Program-made: the position numbers and the translations under genes
DNA from: Natronospirales bacterium
GTDB taxonomy: Bacteria; Pseudomonadota; Gammaproteobacteria; Natronospirales; REEB76
Assembly: GCA_021816765.1 (NCBI GenBank)
Contig: JAKAXB010000014.1
Location: 1 to 53,095 of the forward strand
Length of the DNA: 53,095 nucleotides
Direction of reading: 5' to 3'
Shown here: one piece after another, positions 26,586 to 37,129 of the stretch
Layout: each line of letters opens with the position of its first letter
Numbering within the stretch: position 1 is the first letter of the stretch
Notes under the pieces: generated by a model
Database searches by the model: none
Told to the model about the DNA's origin: nothing
The model's input: only the letters and a program-made list of their open reading frames with translations

Positions 26586-27340
26586 GCTTGCTCTCGCTTC
26601 GAGTAAATCACCATATATTTGTAGAACACCCCATTCGCTTCGGAGACCGAGATCAGCAGCCCGCGCCAGCCGTCCAGCATACCGAGTCGCAGAAAGTAGG
26701 CGCGAATGAAGGCCCAGACAGTCTTGAGACAAATGACAACCGGCGGATAAGTACGCGTGGACTCGCCCGCTTTGAGCATGGTGTAGCGGTGCATCTTCAC
26801 CAGGAAATCGCCCGCGTCGCGCATGGCAGTGTGACGCAGCGCACCGCTGAGCGGCATCGGCTGTTCGCCGGGCACGAGCCCCACCTTCTCATGCACCGCC
26901 ACATCCGTGAACTGGTGCGTGCCACGGTGGTACAGGCGCGTAAGCCACTGGCTGCCCCAGCCCGCGTGGCGCACACGCTTGCCCAGCAGGTAATTCCGGC
27001 GCTCCACCGCATACACCTGCTCCGGTTTGTCGAGAGCCAGGCCCGACAGGCTCGCGGCCAGGCCCGCGTCCACCACTTCGTCCGCATCCAGGGAGAAAAT
27101 CCAGTCGTTGCACGCCAGCGCAGCCGCGGCGTTTCGGGTGGGGCCGAAACCCCGGAACTCGCCTTGCTGGATACGCACATTGGCATAGCGTGCGGCGATA
27201 GAGAGCGTGTCGTCCCGGGAGCCGTTGTCGTACACCAGCACTTCGCCGAACTCGCGTACGCTGTCCAGTGTCGCGGCCAGTGTTGCCTCTGCATCGCGCA
27301 CCATGAGTACCACGGAAATGCGGGAGCGCGCGCTGGTCAT
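26582..27340 (-). CDS. Family 2 glycosyltransferase of LPS core (WaaE/KdtX-like)
   Basis: Glycosyltransferase family 2 enzyme of 252 residues. The GT-A fold is shown by [35 protein letters not shown] and the metal-binding [13 protein letters not shown]. The C-terminal half ([22 protein letters not shown] and a membrane-associated segment [18 protein letters not shown]) fits WaaE/KdtX proteins, which put a glucose on the first core heptose in some species. Coupling to hldD and waaF supports an LPS-core role. The exact acceptor is uncertain, so no symbol is given. Confidence 0.87.
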   Translation of the reverse strand: MTSARSRISVVLMVRDAEATLAATLDSVREFGEVLVYDNGSRDDTLSIAARYANVRIQQGEFRGFGPTRNAAAALACNDWIFSLDADEVVDAGLAASLSGLALDKPEQVYAVERRNYLLGKRVRHAGWGSQWLTRLYHRGTHQFTDVAVHEKVGLVPGEQPMPLSGALRHTAMRDAGDFLVKMHRYTMLKAGESTRTYPPVVICLKTVWAFIRAYFLRLGMLDGWRGLLISVSEANGVFYKYMVIYSKREQA

Positions 27341-27361
27341 GACACCTCCCGTGGAGAATGC

Positions 27362-27595
27362 TTAGTCAACCAGGGTGTACTCGGCCCCGCAGTAGGGGCA
27401 CTCGACCTCACCGCCGGCCTCCAGGGCCAGGAACACCCGTGGGTGGGAGTTCCACAGGCTCATGCCGTCCATGGGACAGTGCAGCGGCAGATCCTTGCGG
27501 GTCACTGCATAATGACGGCGGGCATTGGGGGTGACTTGCCCTTCCTGCACGACGACGGCGGCCTTGGCCACGGTGACACCTCGGTAATCCATCAA
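27362..27595 (-). CDS. Zinc-finger CHCC domain protein
   Basis: Small protein of 77 residues in the zf-CHCC family (the bacterial relatives of a mitochondrial complex I subunit). The likely zinc ligands are His59-type and Cys residues in LPLHCPMDGMSLWNSHPRVFL and GEVECPYCGAEYTLVD. A second ATG directly follows the first. In other gammaproteobacteria such a gene usually lies by ilvE and waaF; here it sits directly after glnE. Its function is not known. Confidence 0.82.
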   Translation of the reverse strand: MMDYRGVTVAKAAVVVQEGQVTPNARRHYAVTRKDLPLHCPMDGMSLWNSHPRVFLALEAGGEVECPYCGAEYTLVD

Positions 27596-27616
27596 ACGGG
27601 GCGTGATTATACCAAG

Positions 27617-30484
27617 CTACTCCGCATTCCCGGCCTGAGCCGCGCCGATGATCTGCTCCCACAGGGCCCGCACCCGGTCACGCTGGGGTTCCACTTCCGC
27701 CGCCGGTATGCGCGCCGGCCGGCCCTCCAGGCTGCGGCGGTGCACGATACGGCGGAAATTCCGGTAGGTATCGGCGAGAAACAGGCCCGTGTCCGCATCC
27801 AGAACGCCGCTGCTGACCAATCCCTCCAGATTACGGATGTTGTCGGTCCAGTCCAGCAGCGAGGCATGGGCCGCCGCATGGCGCAACACCAGATACTGCA
27901 CCAGGAATTCGATATCGGTGAGGCCGCCGGTATCCAGCTTGATATCGAACTCCTCGCCGGCGTGGGCATGCTCCCGCAACATGCGCGCACGCATGAGCGA
28001 AACTTCGCGCTTGAGCGCCTCGCCGTCCCGCGGCCGGCCAAGCACTTCGCGGCGCAGTTTGCTGAACGCCTCGCTCACTGCGGCATCGCCCGCCACTGGC
28101 CGCGCCCGCAGCAGAGCCTGATGCTCCCAGGGCCAGGCCTGCTCGCGCTGGTAACGAGCGAAGCCCTCCAGTCCGCTGACAATGAGCCCCACCGCACCGC
28201 TGGGCCGCAGGCGCGTATCCACCTCATAGAGCACGCCCGAGGTAGTGGGAATGGACAGGATATTGATGACGCGCTGCGCGAGACGCGTGAAGAACTCGTT
28301 GTTGCCCAGCGGACGCGCACCGCGTGTCTGCTGATCTTCTCCGTCGCTGTCATGCAGAAACACCAGATCGAGATCGGAGCCGTAACCCAACTCGAGGCCG
28401 GCGAGCTTGCCGTAGGCGATGATGCCGAAGTGCGCACGGCGCTCGCCCCCGCCATCACGACACCAGGGCTCGCCGTGGCGCGAGCTCAGGTGCTGCCAGG
28501 CGATTTCCAGCGCCTTCTGGATCACCTGCTCCGCGATCCAGGTAAGGAAATCGCTCACTTTCATGAGCGGCGCACTGCCGGTGAGGTCCGCCGCCGCCAC
28601 CCGCACCACCGCCGTCTGCTGGAACTGGCGCAACGCATCCATCTGACCTTCCAGATCGTCGGGAGCAATGCCGGCGAGCGCGTTTTGCAGTTCCGCGTGC
28701 AGGGATTCCTGGGAAGGAAATTCGTTGAACACGCGTGGATCAATCAATTCATCCAGCAACAGCGGCGCACGTGCCACCATGTCGGCAAGCCAGACGCTGC
28801 CCGAGGCGAGCCGCGCCAGATGTTCCAGCGTCGTGGGATTTTCGAGGAGCAGCGCGAGATAGGTGGAACGTTTCGCAATGGTTTCCACCACGCGCAGCAG
28901 CCGCTTGAAAGTCTCGCCCGGCTCGGGGGTGTTGCGCGCCACCTCGAAAAGTCGCGGCAGCAATTCATCCAGGCGCTTGCGCCCACGCTCACCCAGTGCC
29001 CGGGACAACGGCCCTTTGCGCAACTGCTGCAACCGCTGCAGGATTTCCGCAGGTTGCGCGTAACCGGAATCGGTCAGTAGCCTGCCTGCTTCTGCGTCCG
29101 CGAGCGTGCCACGCCACAAAGCCGTGAAGGATGATTCCTTGCGTTGCTGTTGCCGCACCGCGTGGGGCGCGACGAACACATTTTCAAAAATCCGCTGCAC
29201 CTGACGGCGATGCCCTTCCAAAGCCTGGCTGAATAACGGCCAATCGGCATATCCCATGGACCAGACGAGTCTTGCCCGGCTCTCTTCGTCTTTTGGCAAT
29301 TCGTGGATCTGCTCATCCTTGTATTCCTGCAGCCGGTTCTCCACCCGCCGCAGGAATTCATACGCCGCAATGAGCGCATCGGCCTCCGCCTGTTTCAGAT
29401 AATCGGCCCGACCGAGATGGTGCAACACGGGGACAATGCCGCGCTCCCGCAATTGCGGCTCACGGCCGCCGCGGATCAACTGGAATACCTGGCCGGTGAA
29501 TTCGATCTCGCGGATGCCGCCGCGGCCGAGTTTGATATTGTCATCGAGTCCGCGCCGCGCCACTTCCTGCATGATGAGCTGCTTCATCTCGCGCAACGAA
29601 TCGAAGGCATTGAAATCCAGGTAGCGCCGGTATACGAACGGCCGCAGCATGGCCAGCAATCGCCCGCCCTGGGCCAGGTCGCCGGCCACCGGTCGCGCCT
29701 TGATGAAAGCATAACGTTCCCATTCACGGCCGTGGTTCTGGTAATAGGTCTCCATGGCATTGAAGCTGAGCGTGAGCGGTCCGGCCTCACCGAAAGGTCT
29801 GAGGCGGAGGTCCACGCGGAAAACGAGGCCGTCCGCCGTCATCTCATCCAGCGCCCGCACCAGTTTCTGAGCGAGACGCATGAAGTATTCCTCGTTATCG
29901 AGCGGCTTCGGGCCGTCGCTGCTGCCGTTCTCCGGATAGGCGAATATCAGATCGATGTCCGAGGAGAAATTGAGCTCATGGGCGCCCAGTTTGCCCATGC
30001 CCAGCACCACCAGCGATTGCGTTTCGCCCTTGGGGTTGCGTGCCACACCGTGACGTTCAGTGTGCCAGCGCGCCAACGAGGTCAGTGCGCCGTCCAGGCA
30101 GGCATCCGCCAGAGCCGAGAGATCTTGCAGCGTCTGCGTGAGGTTCGCCCAGCCCGCCAGATCCCGCCAGGCAATGCGTGTCATCTCGCGCCGGCGGAAT
30201 TGCCGCAAGCTACGGGATAATTCGGCTTCGTTCTGGACGGTGCGCAAGGTCGCACTAACCCGCAACGCGGGCGAAAGCGTGCTTTGCAAATCCCCGGAAT
30301 TGAAGAGATCGGCGAGCAGTTGCGGCTGGCGGATGCAGGTTTGCGCCACGAACTCGCTGCACACCCATACCCGCGGCAATGCCGCCGCCACGGCGGCGGC
30401 TGGTTCCGGCAACTCAGGCAGTGACTGCCGGCAGCGTTCCCAAACGGGACGCAGCAGTTCTGGAATGGTGTCGGCGCTGGTCAT
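27617..30484 (-). CDS. glnE: Bifunctional glutamine synthetase adenylyltransferase/deadenylase
   Basis: Controls glutamine synthetase by adding or removing AMP on a tyrosine, in response to PII protein and glutamine. The protein has 955 residues (E. coli 946). Two nucleotidyltransferase domains are visible: the N-terminal deadenylase with ELNFSSDIDLIFAYPENG and the C-terminal adenylylase with ELGYGSDLDLVFLHDSDGE. Each has the paired aspartates needed for catalysis and a following receiver helix set. It diverges from the rlmL-like gene across only 50 bases. Usually ilvE follows glnE in relatives; here the CHCC zinc-finger gene does, 21 bases on. Confidence 0.97.
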   Translation of the reverse strand: MTSADTIPELLRPVWERCRQSLPELPEPAAAVAAALPRVWVCSEFVAQTCIRQPQLLADLFNSGDLQSTLSPALRVSATLRTVQNEAELSRSLRQFRRREMTRIAWRDLAGWANLTQTLQDLSALADACLDGALTSLARWHTERHGVARNPKGETQSLVVLGMGKLGAHELNFSSDIDLIFAYPENGSSDGPKPLDNEEYFMRLAQKLVRALDEMTADGLVFRVDLRLRPFGEAGPLTLSFNAMETYYQNHGREWERYAFIKARPVAGDLAQGGRLLAMLRPFVYRRYLDFNAFDSLREMKQLIMQEVARRGLDDNIKLGRGGIREIEFTGQVFQLIRGGREPQLRERGIVPVLHHLGRADYLKQAEADALIAAYEFLRRVENRLQEYKDEQIHELPKDEESRARLVWSMGYADWPLFSQALEGHRRQVQRIFENVFVAPHAVRQQQRKESSFTALWRGTLADAEAGRLLTDSGYAQPAEILQRLQQLRKGPLSRALGERGRKRLDELLPRLFEVARNTPEPGETFKRLLRVVETIAKRSTYLALLLENPTTLEHLARLASGSVWLADMVARAPLLLDELIDPRVFNEFPSQESLHAELQNALAGIAPDDLEGQMDALRQFQQTAVVRVAAADLTGSAPLMKVSDFLTWIAEQVIQKALEIAWQHLSSRHGEPWCRDGGGERRAHFGIIAYGKLAGLELGYGSDLDLVFLHDSDGEDQQTRGARPLGNNEFFTRLAQRVINILSIPTTSGVLYEVDTRLRPSGAVGLIVSGLEGFARYQREQAWPWEHQALLRARPVAGDAAVSEAFSKLRREVLGRPRDGEALKREVSLMRARMLREHAHAGEEFDIKLDTGGLTDIEFLVQYLVLRHAAAHASLLDWTDNIRNLEGLVSSGVLDADTGLFLADTYRNFRRIVHRRSLEGRPARIPAAEVEPQRDRVRALWEQIIGAAQAGNAE

Positions 30485-30534
30485 GCTGGAGAAAATGATT
30501 GGTAGGTCAGCAAACTTAACTGTAACCTAATCCC

Positions 30535-31758
30535 ATGTCTGCTCCCCGCCAGCCGAATTCCCCTGCCGCTTTGCGGTTTTTCGCCACTGCCGCCAAGGGG
30601 CTGGAACCGATCGTGGCCGATGAATTGCGCGCACTCGGGGCCAGGAACGTGAAAGAGGCGCGCGGCGGTGCGTCATTCGAGGGACCGCCGGCCATAGCCT
30701 ACCGCGCCTGCCTGTGGTTGCGCGCCGCCAACCGGGTGCTTTACCCGATTTCGAAATTCGGCGTCACGGATGACGCCCAGCTGTACGCGGGCATCAACAG
30801 CATGCCCTGGGAAAATGACCTGTCAGCCGACGCCAGCCTGGCGGTGGATTTCACCGGCACCACCGCCGGCATCACCCATACTCAGTATGGCGCACAGCGC
30901 GTCAAGGACGCCGTCGTGGACCGCTTCCGCGAAAAATTCGGCCGTCGTCCCAGCGTTGACCGCGAGCAGCCGGATGTACGCATCAACTGCCATCTGCATC
31001 GCGACATCGCCACCGTGAGCCTCGATCTCTCCGGCGACAGCCTGCACCTGCGTGGCTACCGCATACAGGGTGTGGCGGCGCCACTGAAAGAAAACCTTGC
31101 CGCCGCGCTGCTGCTCAAATGCGGCTGGCCGGAAATTGCCAAAGCGGGTGGCAGCTTCGTGGACCCCCTGAGCGGTTCCGGCACGCTGGTGATTGAAGCC
31201 GCGCTCATGGCCGGGGATATCGCCCCGGCTCTGCTGCGGGATTACTGGGGCTTCAGCGGCTGGCTGAAGCACGACCGCAGGCTCTGGGAAAAGCTGATCA
31301 TGGAAGCGCGTGAGCGTCAAACCGCGGGCCGCGCGTGCAAGCTGATGATCCTGGGATACGATCACGATGCCAAAGCGATCCTTACCGCACAACAGAACGC
31401 ACGCACGGCCGGCATCGCTCCCACGGTACGCTTCGAACATAAATCCTTGGAACACAACACTCTGCCCAGCGGATTGCCGCCCGGGCTGGTGGTTACCAAC
31501 CCCCCCTACGGCGAACGCTTGGGAAAAGTCGAAACCCTCGGACCGCTCTACGCGACGCTCGGCAACTGGCTCAAGACTCAGTGCCCCGGCTGGCAGGCCG
31601 GCGTCATCGTCGGCGACCTTGGGCTCGGCAAACAACTCGGCATCCGCGCCCGCAAAATGAATTCCTTCTATAACGGCGCGCTGGAATGCAAGTTGCTGCA
31701 GTTCAGCATCGAACCGGAATGGTTCATGCGTGGCGGCGCCGCAGAAACTCCCGAGTAA
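30535..31758 (+). CDS. rlmL: RlmL-type 23S rRNA guanine-N2 methyltransferase (single-domain form)
   Basis: Class I methyltransferase of 407 residues, homologous to the N-terminal half of E. coli RlmKL, which makes m2G2445 in 23S rRNA. In order: an N-terminal FATAAKGLEPIVADELRALGA strand, a THUMP domain (to about residue 165, ending near SLDLSGDSLHLRGYR), and a methyltransferase with DPLSGSGTLVIEAALMA and the catalytic TNPPYGERLG. E. coli RlmKL has about 700 residues with a second RlmK methyltransferase domain. That domain is absent here. The gene ends at 31758, about 100 bases before an IS30 remnant, so it may be truncated; but stand-alone RlmL enzymes also exist. Confidence 0.85.
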   Translation: MSAPRQPNSPAALRFFATAAKGLEPIVADELRALGARNVKEARGGASFEGPPAIAYRACLWLRAANRVLYPISKFGVTDDAQLYAGINSMPWENDLSADASLAVDFTGTTAGITHTQYGAQRVKDAVVDRFREKFGRRPSVDREQPDVRINCHLHRDIATVSLDLSGDSLHLRGYRIQGVAAPLKENLAAALLLKCGWPEIAKAGGSFVDPLSGSGTLVIEAALMAGDIAPALLRDYWGFSGWLKHDRRLWEKLIMEARERQTAGRACKLMILGYDHDAKAILTAQQNARTAGIAPTVRFEHKSLEHNTLPSGLPPGLVVTNPPYGERLGKVETLGPLYATLGNWLKTQCPGWQAGVIVGDLGLGKQLGIRARKMNSFYNGALECKLLQFSIEPEWFMRGGAAETPE

Positions 31759-31855
31759 CGCTCCTTCTTCAGGAAGGCTGTACGCGGGTCATTCCACTGA
31801 CATCTCGCCGTATTACACTAACGGCATCGTCACGCTCTAATTTCAGGACGCGGCT

Positions 31856-32222
31856 TCAAGTTCCAAGTGCAACCGTTAATGAAGTCTTGGTGTGAAAGAA
31901 TACTTCATACGGCGTCTTGAATCCTAATCGTTCTCTGGGTCGGTGGTTGAGCCGACGCATGGCATGATCCAGTTCCTGCTGGGTGACGGTACTCAGGTTG
32001 CGGCGCTTGGGGAAGTACTGACGGATCAGCCCATTGGTATTCTCATTGGTGCCACGCTCCCACGAACAGTAGGGATGCGCAAAGTACACCCGCGCCGCCA
32101 GTGACTGGGCAATCCGTTCATGCTGGGCGCCTTCCGTCCCGTTATCCAGGGTAAGAGTGTGCACGCGAGCTTTGAACGGACGCAACACAAATCGCCAAAA
32201 AATACGCTCGAAAATGCGGTGC
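31856..32222 (-). pseudogene. IS30-type transposase remnant (C-terminal part)
   Basis: The frame encodes the last 110 or so residues of an IS30-family DDE transposase. Recognisable parts are VHTLTLDNGTE (second catalytic Asp) and HPYCSWERGTNENTNGLIRQYFPK (catalytic Glu), followed by the usual RPRERLGFKTPYEVFF end. The frame runs back to a TAG near 32220, adding only about ten residues (RIFERIFWRF), and the N-terminal two thirds of the transposase are missing. No clear pair of terminal inverted repeats is seen. It is therefore an inactive fragment. It lies between the rlmL-like gene and the groEL terminator. Confidence 0.82.
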
Positions 32223-32274
32223 TAAGTAACTTAAACAGTTACTCACCAACCAACACTCTGAAAATGTTTCTTTT

Positions 32275-32308
32275 GGTTACTTTATATTTGCGCCAAAGAA
32301 AAGTAACC
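32275..32308. repeat. A/T-rich palindromic intergenic element
   Basis: GGTTACTTT (32275-32283) and AAAGTAACC (32300-32308) form a perfect 9-bp inverted repeat with a 16-base loop. A GGGG...CCCC pair follows near 32316. Elements of the form TTTCTTTGGTTACTTT...AAAGTAACC are widespread between genes in gammaproteobacteria. The rest of the spacer 31759-32434, apart from the transposase remnant and the terminator, holds nothing I can name. Confidence 0.5.
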
Positions 32309-32368
32309 TGCCGTAGGGGTGCGGAAACCCCACCTCTTAATGGTCGCGGCCCCCTGGCAGCCCAAACA

Positions 32369-32396
32369 AAAAGCCCCGCGTTTCCGCGGGGCTTTT
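32369..32396 (-). terminator. Intrinsic terminator of groESL
   Basis: On the minus strand, perfect 12-base arms AAAAGCCCCGCG / CGCGGGGCTTTT surround a 4-base loop, followed by further T residues. It lies 39 bases past the groEL stop. The plus-strand reading is also T-flanked, so it may work in both directions. Confidence 0.9.
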
Positions 32397-32434
32397 CCGT
32401 CTTCCTGACACAACCGACCCAGTCGGTTGAATCA

Positions 32435-34081
<1,647 letters not shown>

Positions 34082-34121
34082 CTAAATGAATTTCATGTTG
34101 CAAGTGCGGATGACGGCAGCG

Positions 34122-34415
34122 TTACTTGCTTTCGATCACTGCCATGATGTCTTCTTCTTTCATCACCAGCAGTTCTTCGCCATCTACCTTGACCTCAGTG
34201 CCGGAATACTTGCCGAACAGCACCTTGTCGCCGGCCTTCACATCCAGGGCACGGACCTCGCCGTTTTCCAGGATCTTGCCGTTGCCAACGGCTTTGACCT
34301 CGCCCTTGATGGGCTTTTCCGCCGCGGTATCGGGAATGACGATGCCGCCGGGGGATTTGGTTTCCGAATCCAGGCGCTTGATAATCACCCGGTCATGAAG
34401 TGGACGTAGCTTCAT
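34122..34415 (-). CDS. groS: Co-chaperonin GroES (10 kDa)
   Basis: Lid of the GroEL chamber, 97 residues, the usual length. The [21 protein letters not shown] start, the mobile-loop region [17 protein letters not shown], and the C-terminal [14 protein letters not shown] are present. It is first in the groES-groEL operon. The leader contains a perfect CIRCE element and a sigma70-type promoter. Confidence 0.98.
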   Translation of the reverse strand: MKLRPLHDRVIIKRLDSETKSPGGIVIPDTAAEKPIKGEVKAVGNGKILENGEVRALDVKAGDKVLFGKYSGTEVKVDGEELLVMKEEDIMAVIESK

Positions 34416-34484
34416 AAGATCACTCTCCTCACGAAATGATTTCTCAGGTTTAACGGTCTGATGCTTGAGCGGATCGGGAGGTTG

Positions 34485-34511
34485 TTAGCACTCTCCCGAA
34501 CTGAGTGCTAA
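34485..34511. promoter_or_regulatory. CIRCE operator (HrcA binding site)
   Basis: A perfect CIRCE inverted repeat, TTAGCACTC-N9-GAGTGCTAA, matches the consensus at every arm position. HrcA represses groESL through this site in other bacteria, and GroEL itself assists HrcA. It overlaps the predicted transcription start of groES and lies about 70 bases before its ATG. The hrcA gene is not in the window, so its presence in the genome is predicted. Confidence 0.95.
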
Positions 34512-34538
34512 TAATAAGGGCGAATCCCACAGAGTCAA
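34511..34538 (-). promoter_or_regulatory. Predicted sigma70 promoter of groESL
   Basis: On the minus strand the -35 box TTGACT (34533-34538) and -10 box TATTAT (34511-34516) are 16 bases apart. The -10 box abuts and slightly overlaps the CIRCE arm, the classic arrangement for HrcA control. The same bases could also be a weak heat-shock sigma32 promoter, but the sigma70 reading fits better. Confidence 0.7.
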
Positions 34539-34571
34539 GGGCTGGAATCAGTAAACGGTCAGAGATATTTT

Positions 34572-34898
34572 ATGCTTGAAAATCAATTAGTTGTGCTATC
34601 TACTCTCCCTGACCAGGAGTCAGCAGAGCATATGGCCACCATCCTGGTGGAAGAACGCCTTGCCGCCTGCGTGAATCTGGTGCCGGGACTTACCTCTATA
34701 TATCGTTGGCAGGGGACGCTGCGGCGGGAACCCGAGTACCTGCTGCTCATCAAAACCACGGCCGCCCGGTTCACACAGGTACGCGAGCGCATCCGCGCCT
34801 TGCATCCTTATGAAGTCCCGGAGATCATCGCCCTGCCCATCCGGGATGGCGACCCGGCTTATCTGAATTGGCTCACCGAGAACACCCAAGTCCCATGA
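34572..34898 (+). CDS. cutA: Divalent-cation tolerance protein CutA
   Basis: Small trimeric protein of 108 residues named from copper-tolerance work in E. coli; its true role is unsettled. The family core is intact: VLSTLPDQESAEHMATILVEERLAACVNLVP, IYRWQGTLRREPEYLLLIKTT and LHPYEVPEIIALPI. Its stop overlaps the dsbD start by four bases (ATGA). The same cutA-dsbD pairing occurs in other gammaproteobacteria and suggests a link to metal or thiol homeostasis in the envelope. It diverges from groESL. Confidence 0.95.
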   Translation: MLENQLVVLSTLPDQESAEHMATILVEERLAACVNLVPGLTSIYRWQGTLRREPEYLLLIKTTAARFTQVRERIRALHPYEVPEIIALPIRDGDPAYLNWLTENTQVP

Positions 34899-37129
34899 AA
34901 AAATCCGCCTTCCTGATCGGGCTCCTCGCCCTGCTGCCCGGGCTGGTCCATGCCGATGAACAGCCGCTGCCGCCGGACCAGGTGTATCGCCTGCAGGTAC
35001 AGCCGCAGAACGGCGTCATCATGGCGCACTGGGACATCCTGCCGGGCTACTACCTTTACAGGAATAAATTCCAGTTCGTCAGCCACACGCCCGGAATCAT
35101 CCTGGGTACCCCGCAATTTCCCCCGGGCGAAATGCATCACGACCCGTTTTTCGGCGATCAGGAGATTTACCGCAACGGCGTGACCGCCAGCGTGCCTTAT
35201 ACGGGTTCGGGATCACTGCAACTGGAAGTGGTTTACCAGGGCTGTGCCGACATGGGCTTCTGCTACCCGCCGCAGAAAAAAGATTTCGCGCTGCAGCTGG
35301 CGGCCGCGGCGGCCGTTGGCGTGCATCCGCCGGACCTGGCGGCATTGGTTTCCGGCGGCAGCGATCAAAGTTTCCCGCCACCGGATCAGGTATTTCATTT
35401 TGCGGCTTACGCGCAGGACAGCAGCACCGTGCTGGTCAGTTGGCAGATCGCCGACGGTTATTACCTGTACCGGCAAAAATTCCATTTCAGCAGCGACAAT
35501 CCCGACATCCAGCTGGGTGCGCCCGGTTTTCCCCAGGGTGAAATCAAGAACGATCCATACTTCGGCACCAGCGAAATCTACCGCCACAGTGTGAACGCGC
35601 TGATTCCGGTGACGCGCAGCGGCGGCGCCAGCCGCTTCACGCTGATCGCCAGCTACCAGGGATGCGCCGACCGGGGGCTGTGCTATCCGCCCATCACCAA
35701 GACCGTGAACATTGATTTCGCCGCACCGGGCGGGGCTTCCGCGCCGGCCGCCGCCGCGCCGCAGGCCGGCACGCGAACTACGTTGCCGCCGGTGTCACAG
35801 CAGGGCCGGCTGTTTGAGCTAATCCACAGCGGTAACCTCGCCTGGGTACTGCTGGTGTTCCTGGGCCTGGGGCTGGCGCTCACCTTCACGCCCTGCGTGC
35901 TGCCGATGATTCCCATCATCGCCGGACTGATCGCCGGCCAGCATGAAAAACCGTCCACCGCACGCGCATTTTTCCTTTCGCTGGTGTACGTGCTTGCCAT
36001 GGCGCTCACCTACACCGTGGCGGGTGTCATCGTGGCGCTCGTCGGCGCGAACCTGCAGGCCTGGTTCCAGAATCCCTGGATCGTGAGTGTGTTCAGCCTC
36101 ATCTTCGTGCTGCTGGCGCTGTCCATGTTCGGCCTCTACGAGTTACAGATGCCCAGCGCCCTGCAGACGCGTCTGGCAGGCCTCAGCAATGCGCAGAAAG
36201 GTGGCGCATTTGTGGGCGTCGGCATCATGGGGGTGCTGTCCGCACTCATCGTCGGTCCCTGCATCACCGCGCCGCTGGTGGCGGCGCTCCTGGTCATCGG
36301 TCAGAGCGGTGATCCGGTGCGCGGCGGCCTGGTATTGTTCGCGCTTGGGCTGGGCATGGGCATTCCACTGCTCATCGTCGGCACCTCGGCCGGGAAACTC
36401 GTGCCCAAGGCCGGGGCATGGATGAACGCAGTGAAATGTGTGCTCGGCGTAATCTTGCTGGGTGTCGCCATCTGGTTCTTGTCGCGCATCCTGCCGGGCG
36501 CGGTGACGCTCGCTCTGTGGGCGGCGCTCGCCATTATCTGCGGCGTGTATCTTGTGCTGCTGGATGCACGCGCGAACGGTTGGCGCACACTGTGGAAAGG
36601 CGTGGGTGTGCTGCTGGGTGTTTACGGCATTCTCATGCTGGTGGGCGCGGCCACCGGCGGTGACGACCCATTACGGCCTCTGGCGCGACTCAACCTCACG
36701 ACTCCCACCGGCCCCGCCCTGCGCGAGTCCGTAGCAACACGCGGCTTGCAGTTCACGCGTGTGAAGACACTGGCTGACCTCAATCGCGCGGTCGCGCAGG
36801 CGAGCGCCGCGCACAAAACCGCGATGCTGGATTTCTACGCCGCCTGGTGCGTTTCATGCAAGGAAATGGCGCACAGCACGTTTACCGATCCGGGCGTCAA
36901 GGCGGCGCTCGCCCACACCGTGCTGTTGCAGGCGGACGTGACCGCCAACGACGCCGAAGATCAGGCGCTGCTCAGGCACTTTGGCATCTACGGACCGCCC
37001 AGCATCATGTTTTTCAACGCGCGGGGCCAGGAACTCAGCGCCTATCGCGTGGTCGGCTATATGGGTCCGCACGAATTTGCGCGGCGCGTCCGGCAGGCTT
37101 TCGCCGGTTCCACGGGAGCACAGGAATGA
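34895..37129 (+). CDS. dsbD: Thiol:disulfide interchange protein DsbD with duplicated N-terminal domain
   Basis: Moves electrons from cytoplasmic thioredoxin across the inner membrane to periplasmic reductases. From the ATG at 34895 it has 744 residues; E. coli DsbD has 565. After a signal peptide (cleavage near GLVHA) come two N-terminal DsbD-alpha domains rather than one. Each has the active cysteine pair: Cys117/Cys123 in YQGCADMGFCYPP and Cys257/Cys263 in YQGCADRGLCYPP. The eight-span domain follows (FTPCVLPMIPIIAGLIAGQ, and VGPCITAPLVAALL with its paired Cys). The C-terminal thioredoxin domain has AAWCVSCKEM (Cys652, Cys655). All redox cysteines are kept. Confidence 0.95.
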   Translation: MKKSAFLIGLLALLPGLVHADEQPLPPDQVYRLQVQPQNGVIMAHWDILPGYYLYRNKFQFVSHTPGIILGTPQFPPGEMHHDPFFGDQEIYRNGVTASVPYTGSGSLQLEVVYQGCADMGFCYPPQKKDFALQLAAAAAVGVHPPDLAALVSGGSDQSFPPPDQVFHFAAYAQDSSTVLVSWQIADGYYLYRQKFHFSSDNPDIQLGAPGFPQGEIKNDPYFGTSEIYRHSVNALIPVTRSGGASRFTLIASYQGCADRGLCYPPITKTVNIDFAAPGGASAPAAAAPQAGTRTTLPPVSQQGRLFELIHSGNLAWVLLVFLGLGLALTFTPCVLPMIPIIAGLIAGQHEKPSTARAFFLSLVYVLAMALTYTVAGVIVALVGANLQAWFQNPWIVSVFSLIFVLLALSMFGLYELQMPSALQTRLAGLSNAQKGGAFVGVGIMGVLSALIVGPCITAPLVAALLVIGQSGDPVRGGLVLFALGLGMGIPLLIVGTSAGKLVPKAGAWMNAVKCVLGVILLGVAIWFLSRILPGAVTLALWAALAIICGVYLVLLDARANGWRTLWKGVGVLLGVYGILMLVGAATGGDDPLRPLARLNLTTPTGPALRESVATRGLQFTRVKTLADLNRAVAQASAAHKTAMLDFYAAWCVSCKEMAHSTFTDPGVKAALAHTVLLQADVTANDAEDQALLRHFGIYGPPSIMFFNARGQELSAYRVVGYMGPHEFARRVRQAFAGSTGAQE

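Noticed and set aside
26588-29080. 830-codon plus-strand open frame
   Set aside because: It is antisense to the glycosyltransferase, zinc-finger and glnE genes, whose proteins are clear. Long antisense frames are common in GC-rich coding DNA, and its product is low-complexity His/Arg/Ala-rich.
31856-32222. Active IS30 element
   Set aside because: Only the C-terminal third of the transposase remains and no paired terminal inverted repeats are seen.
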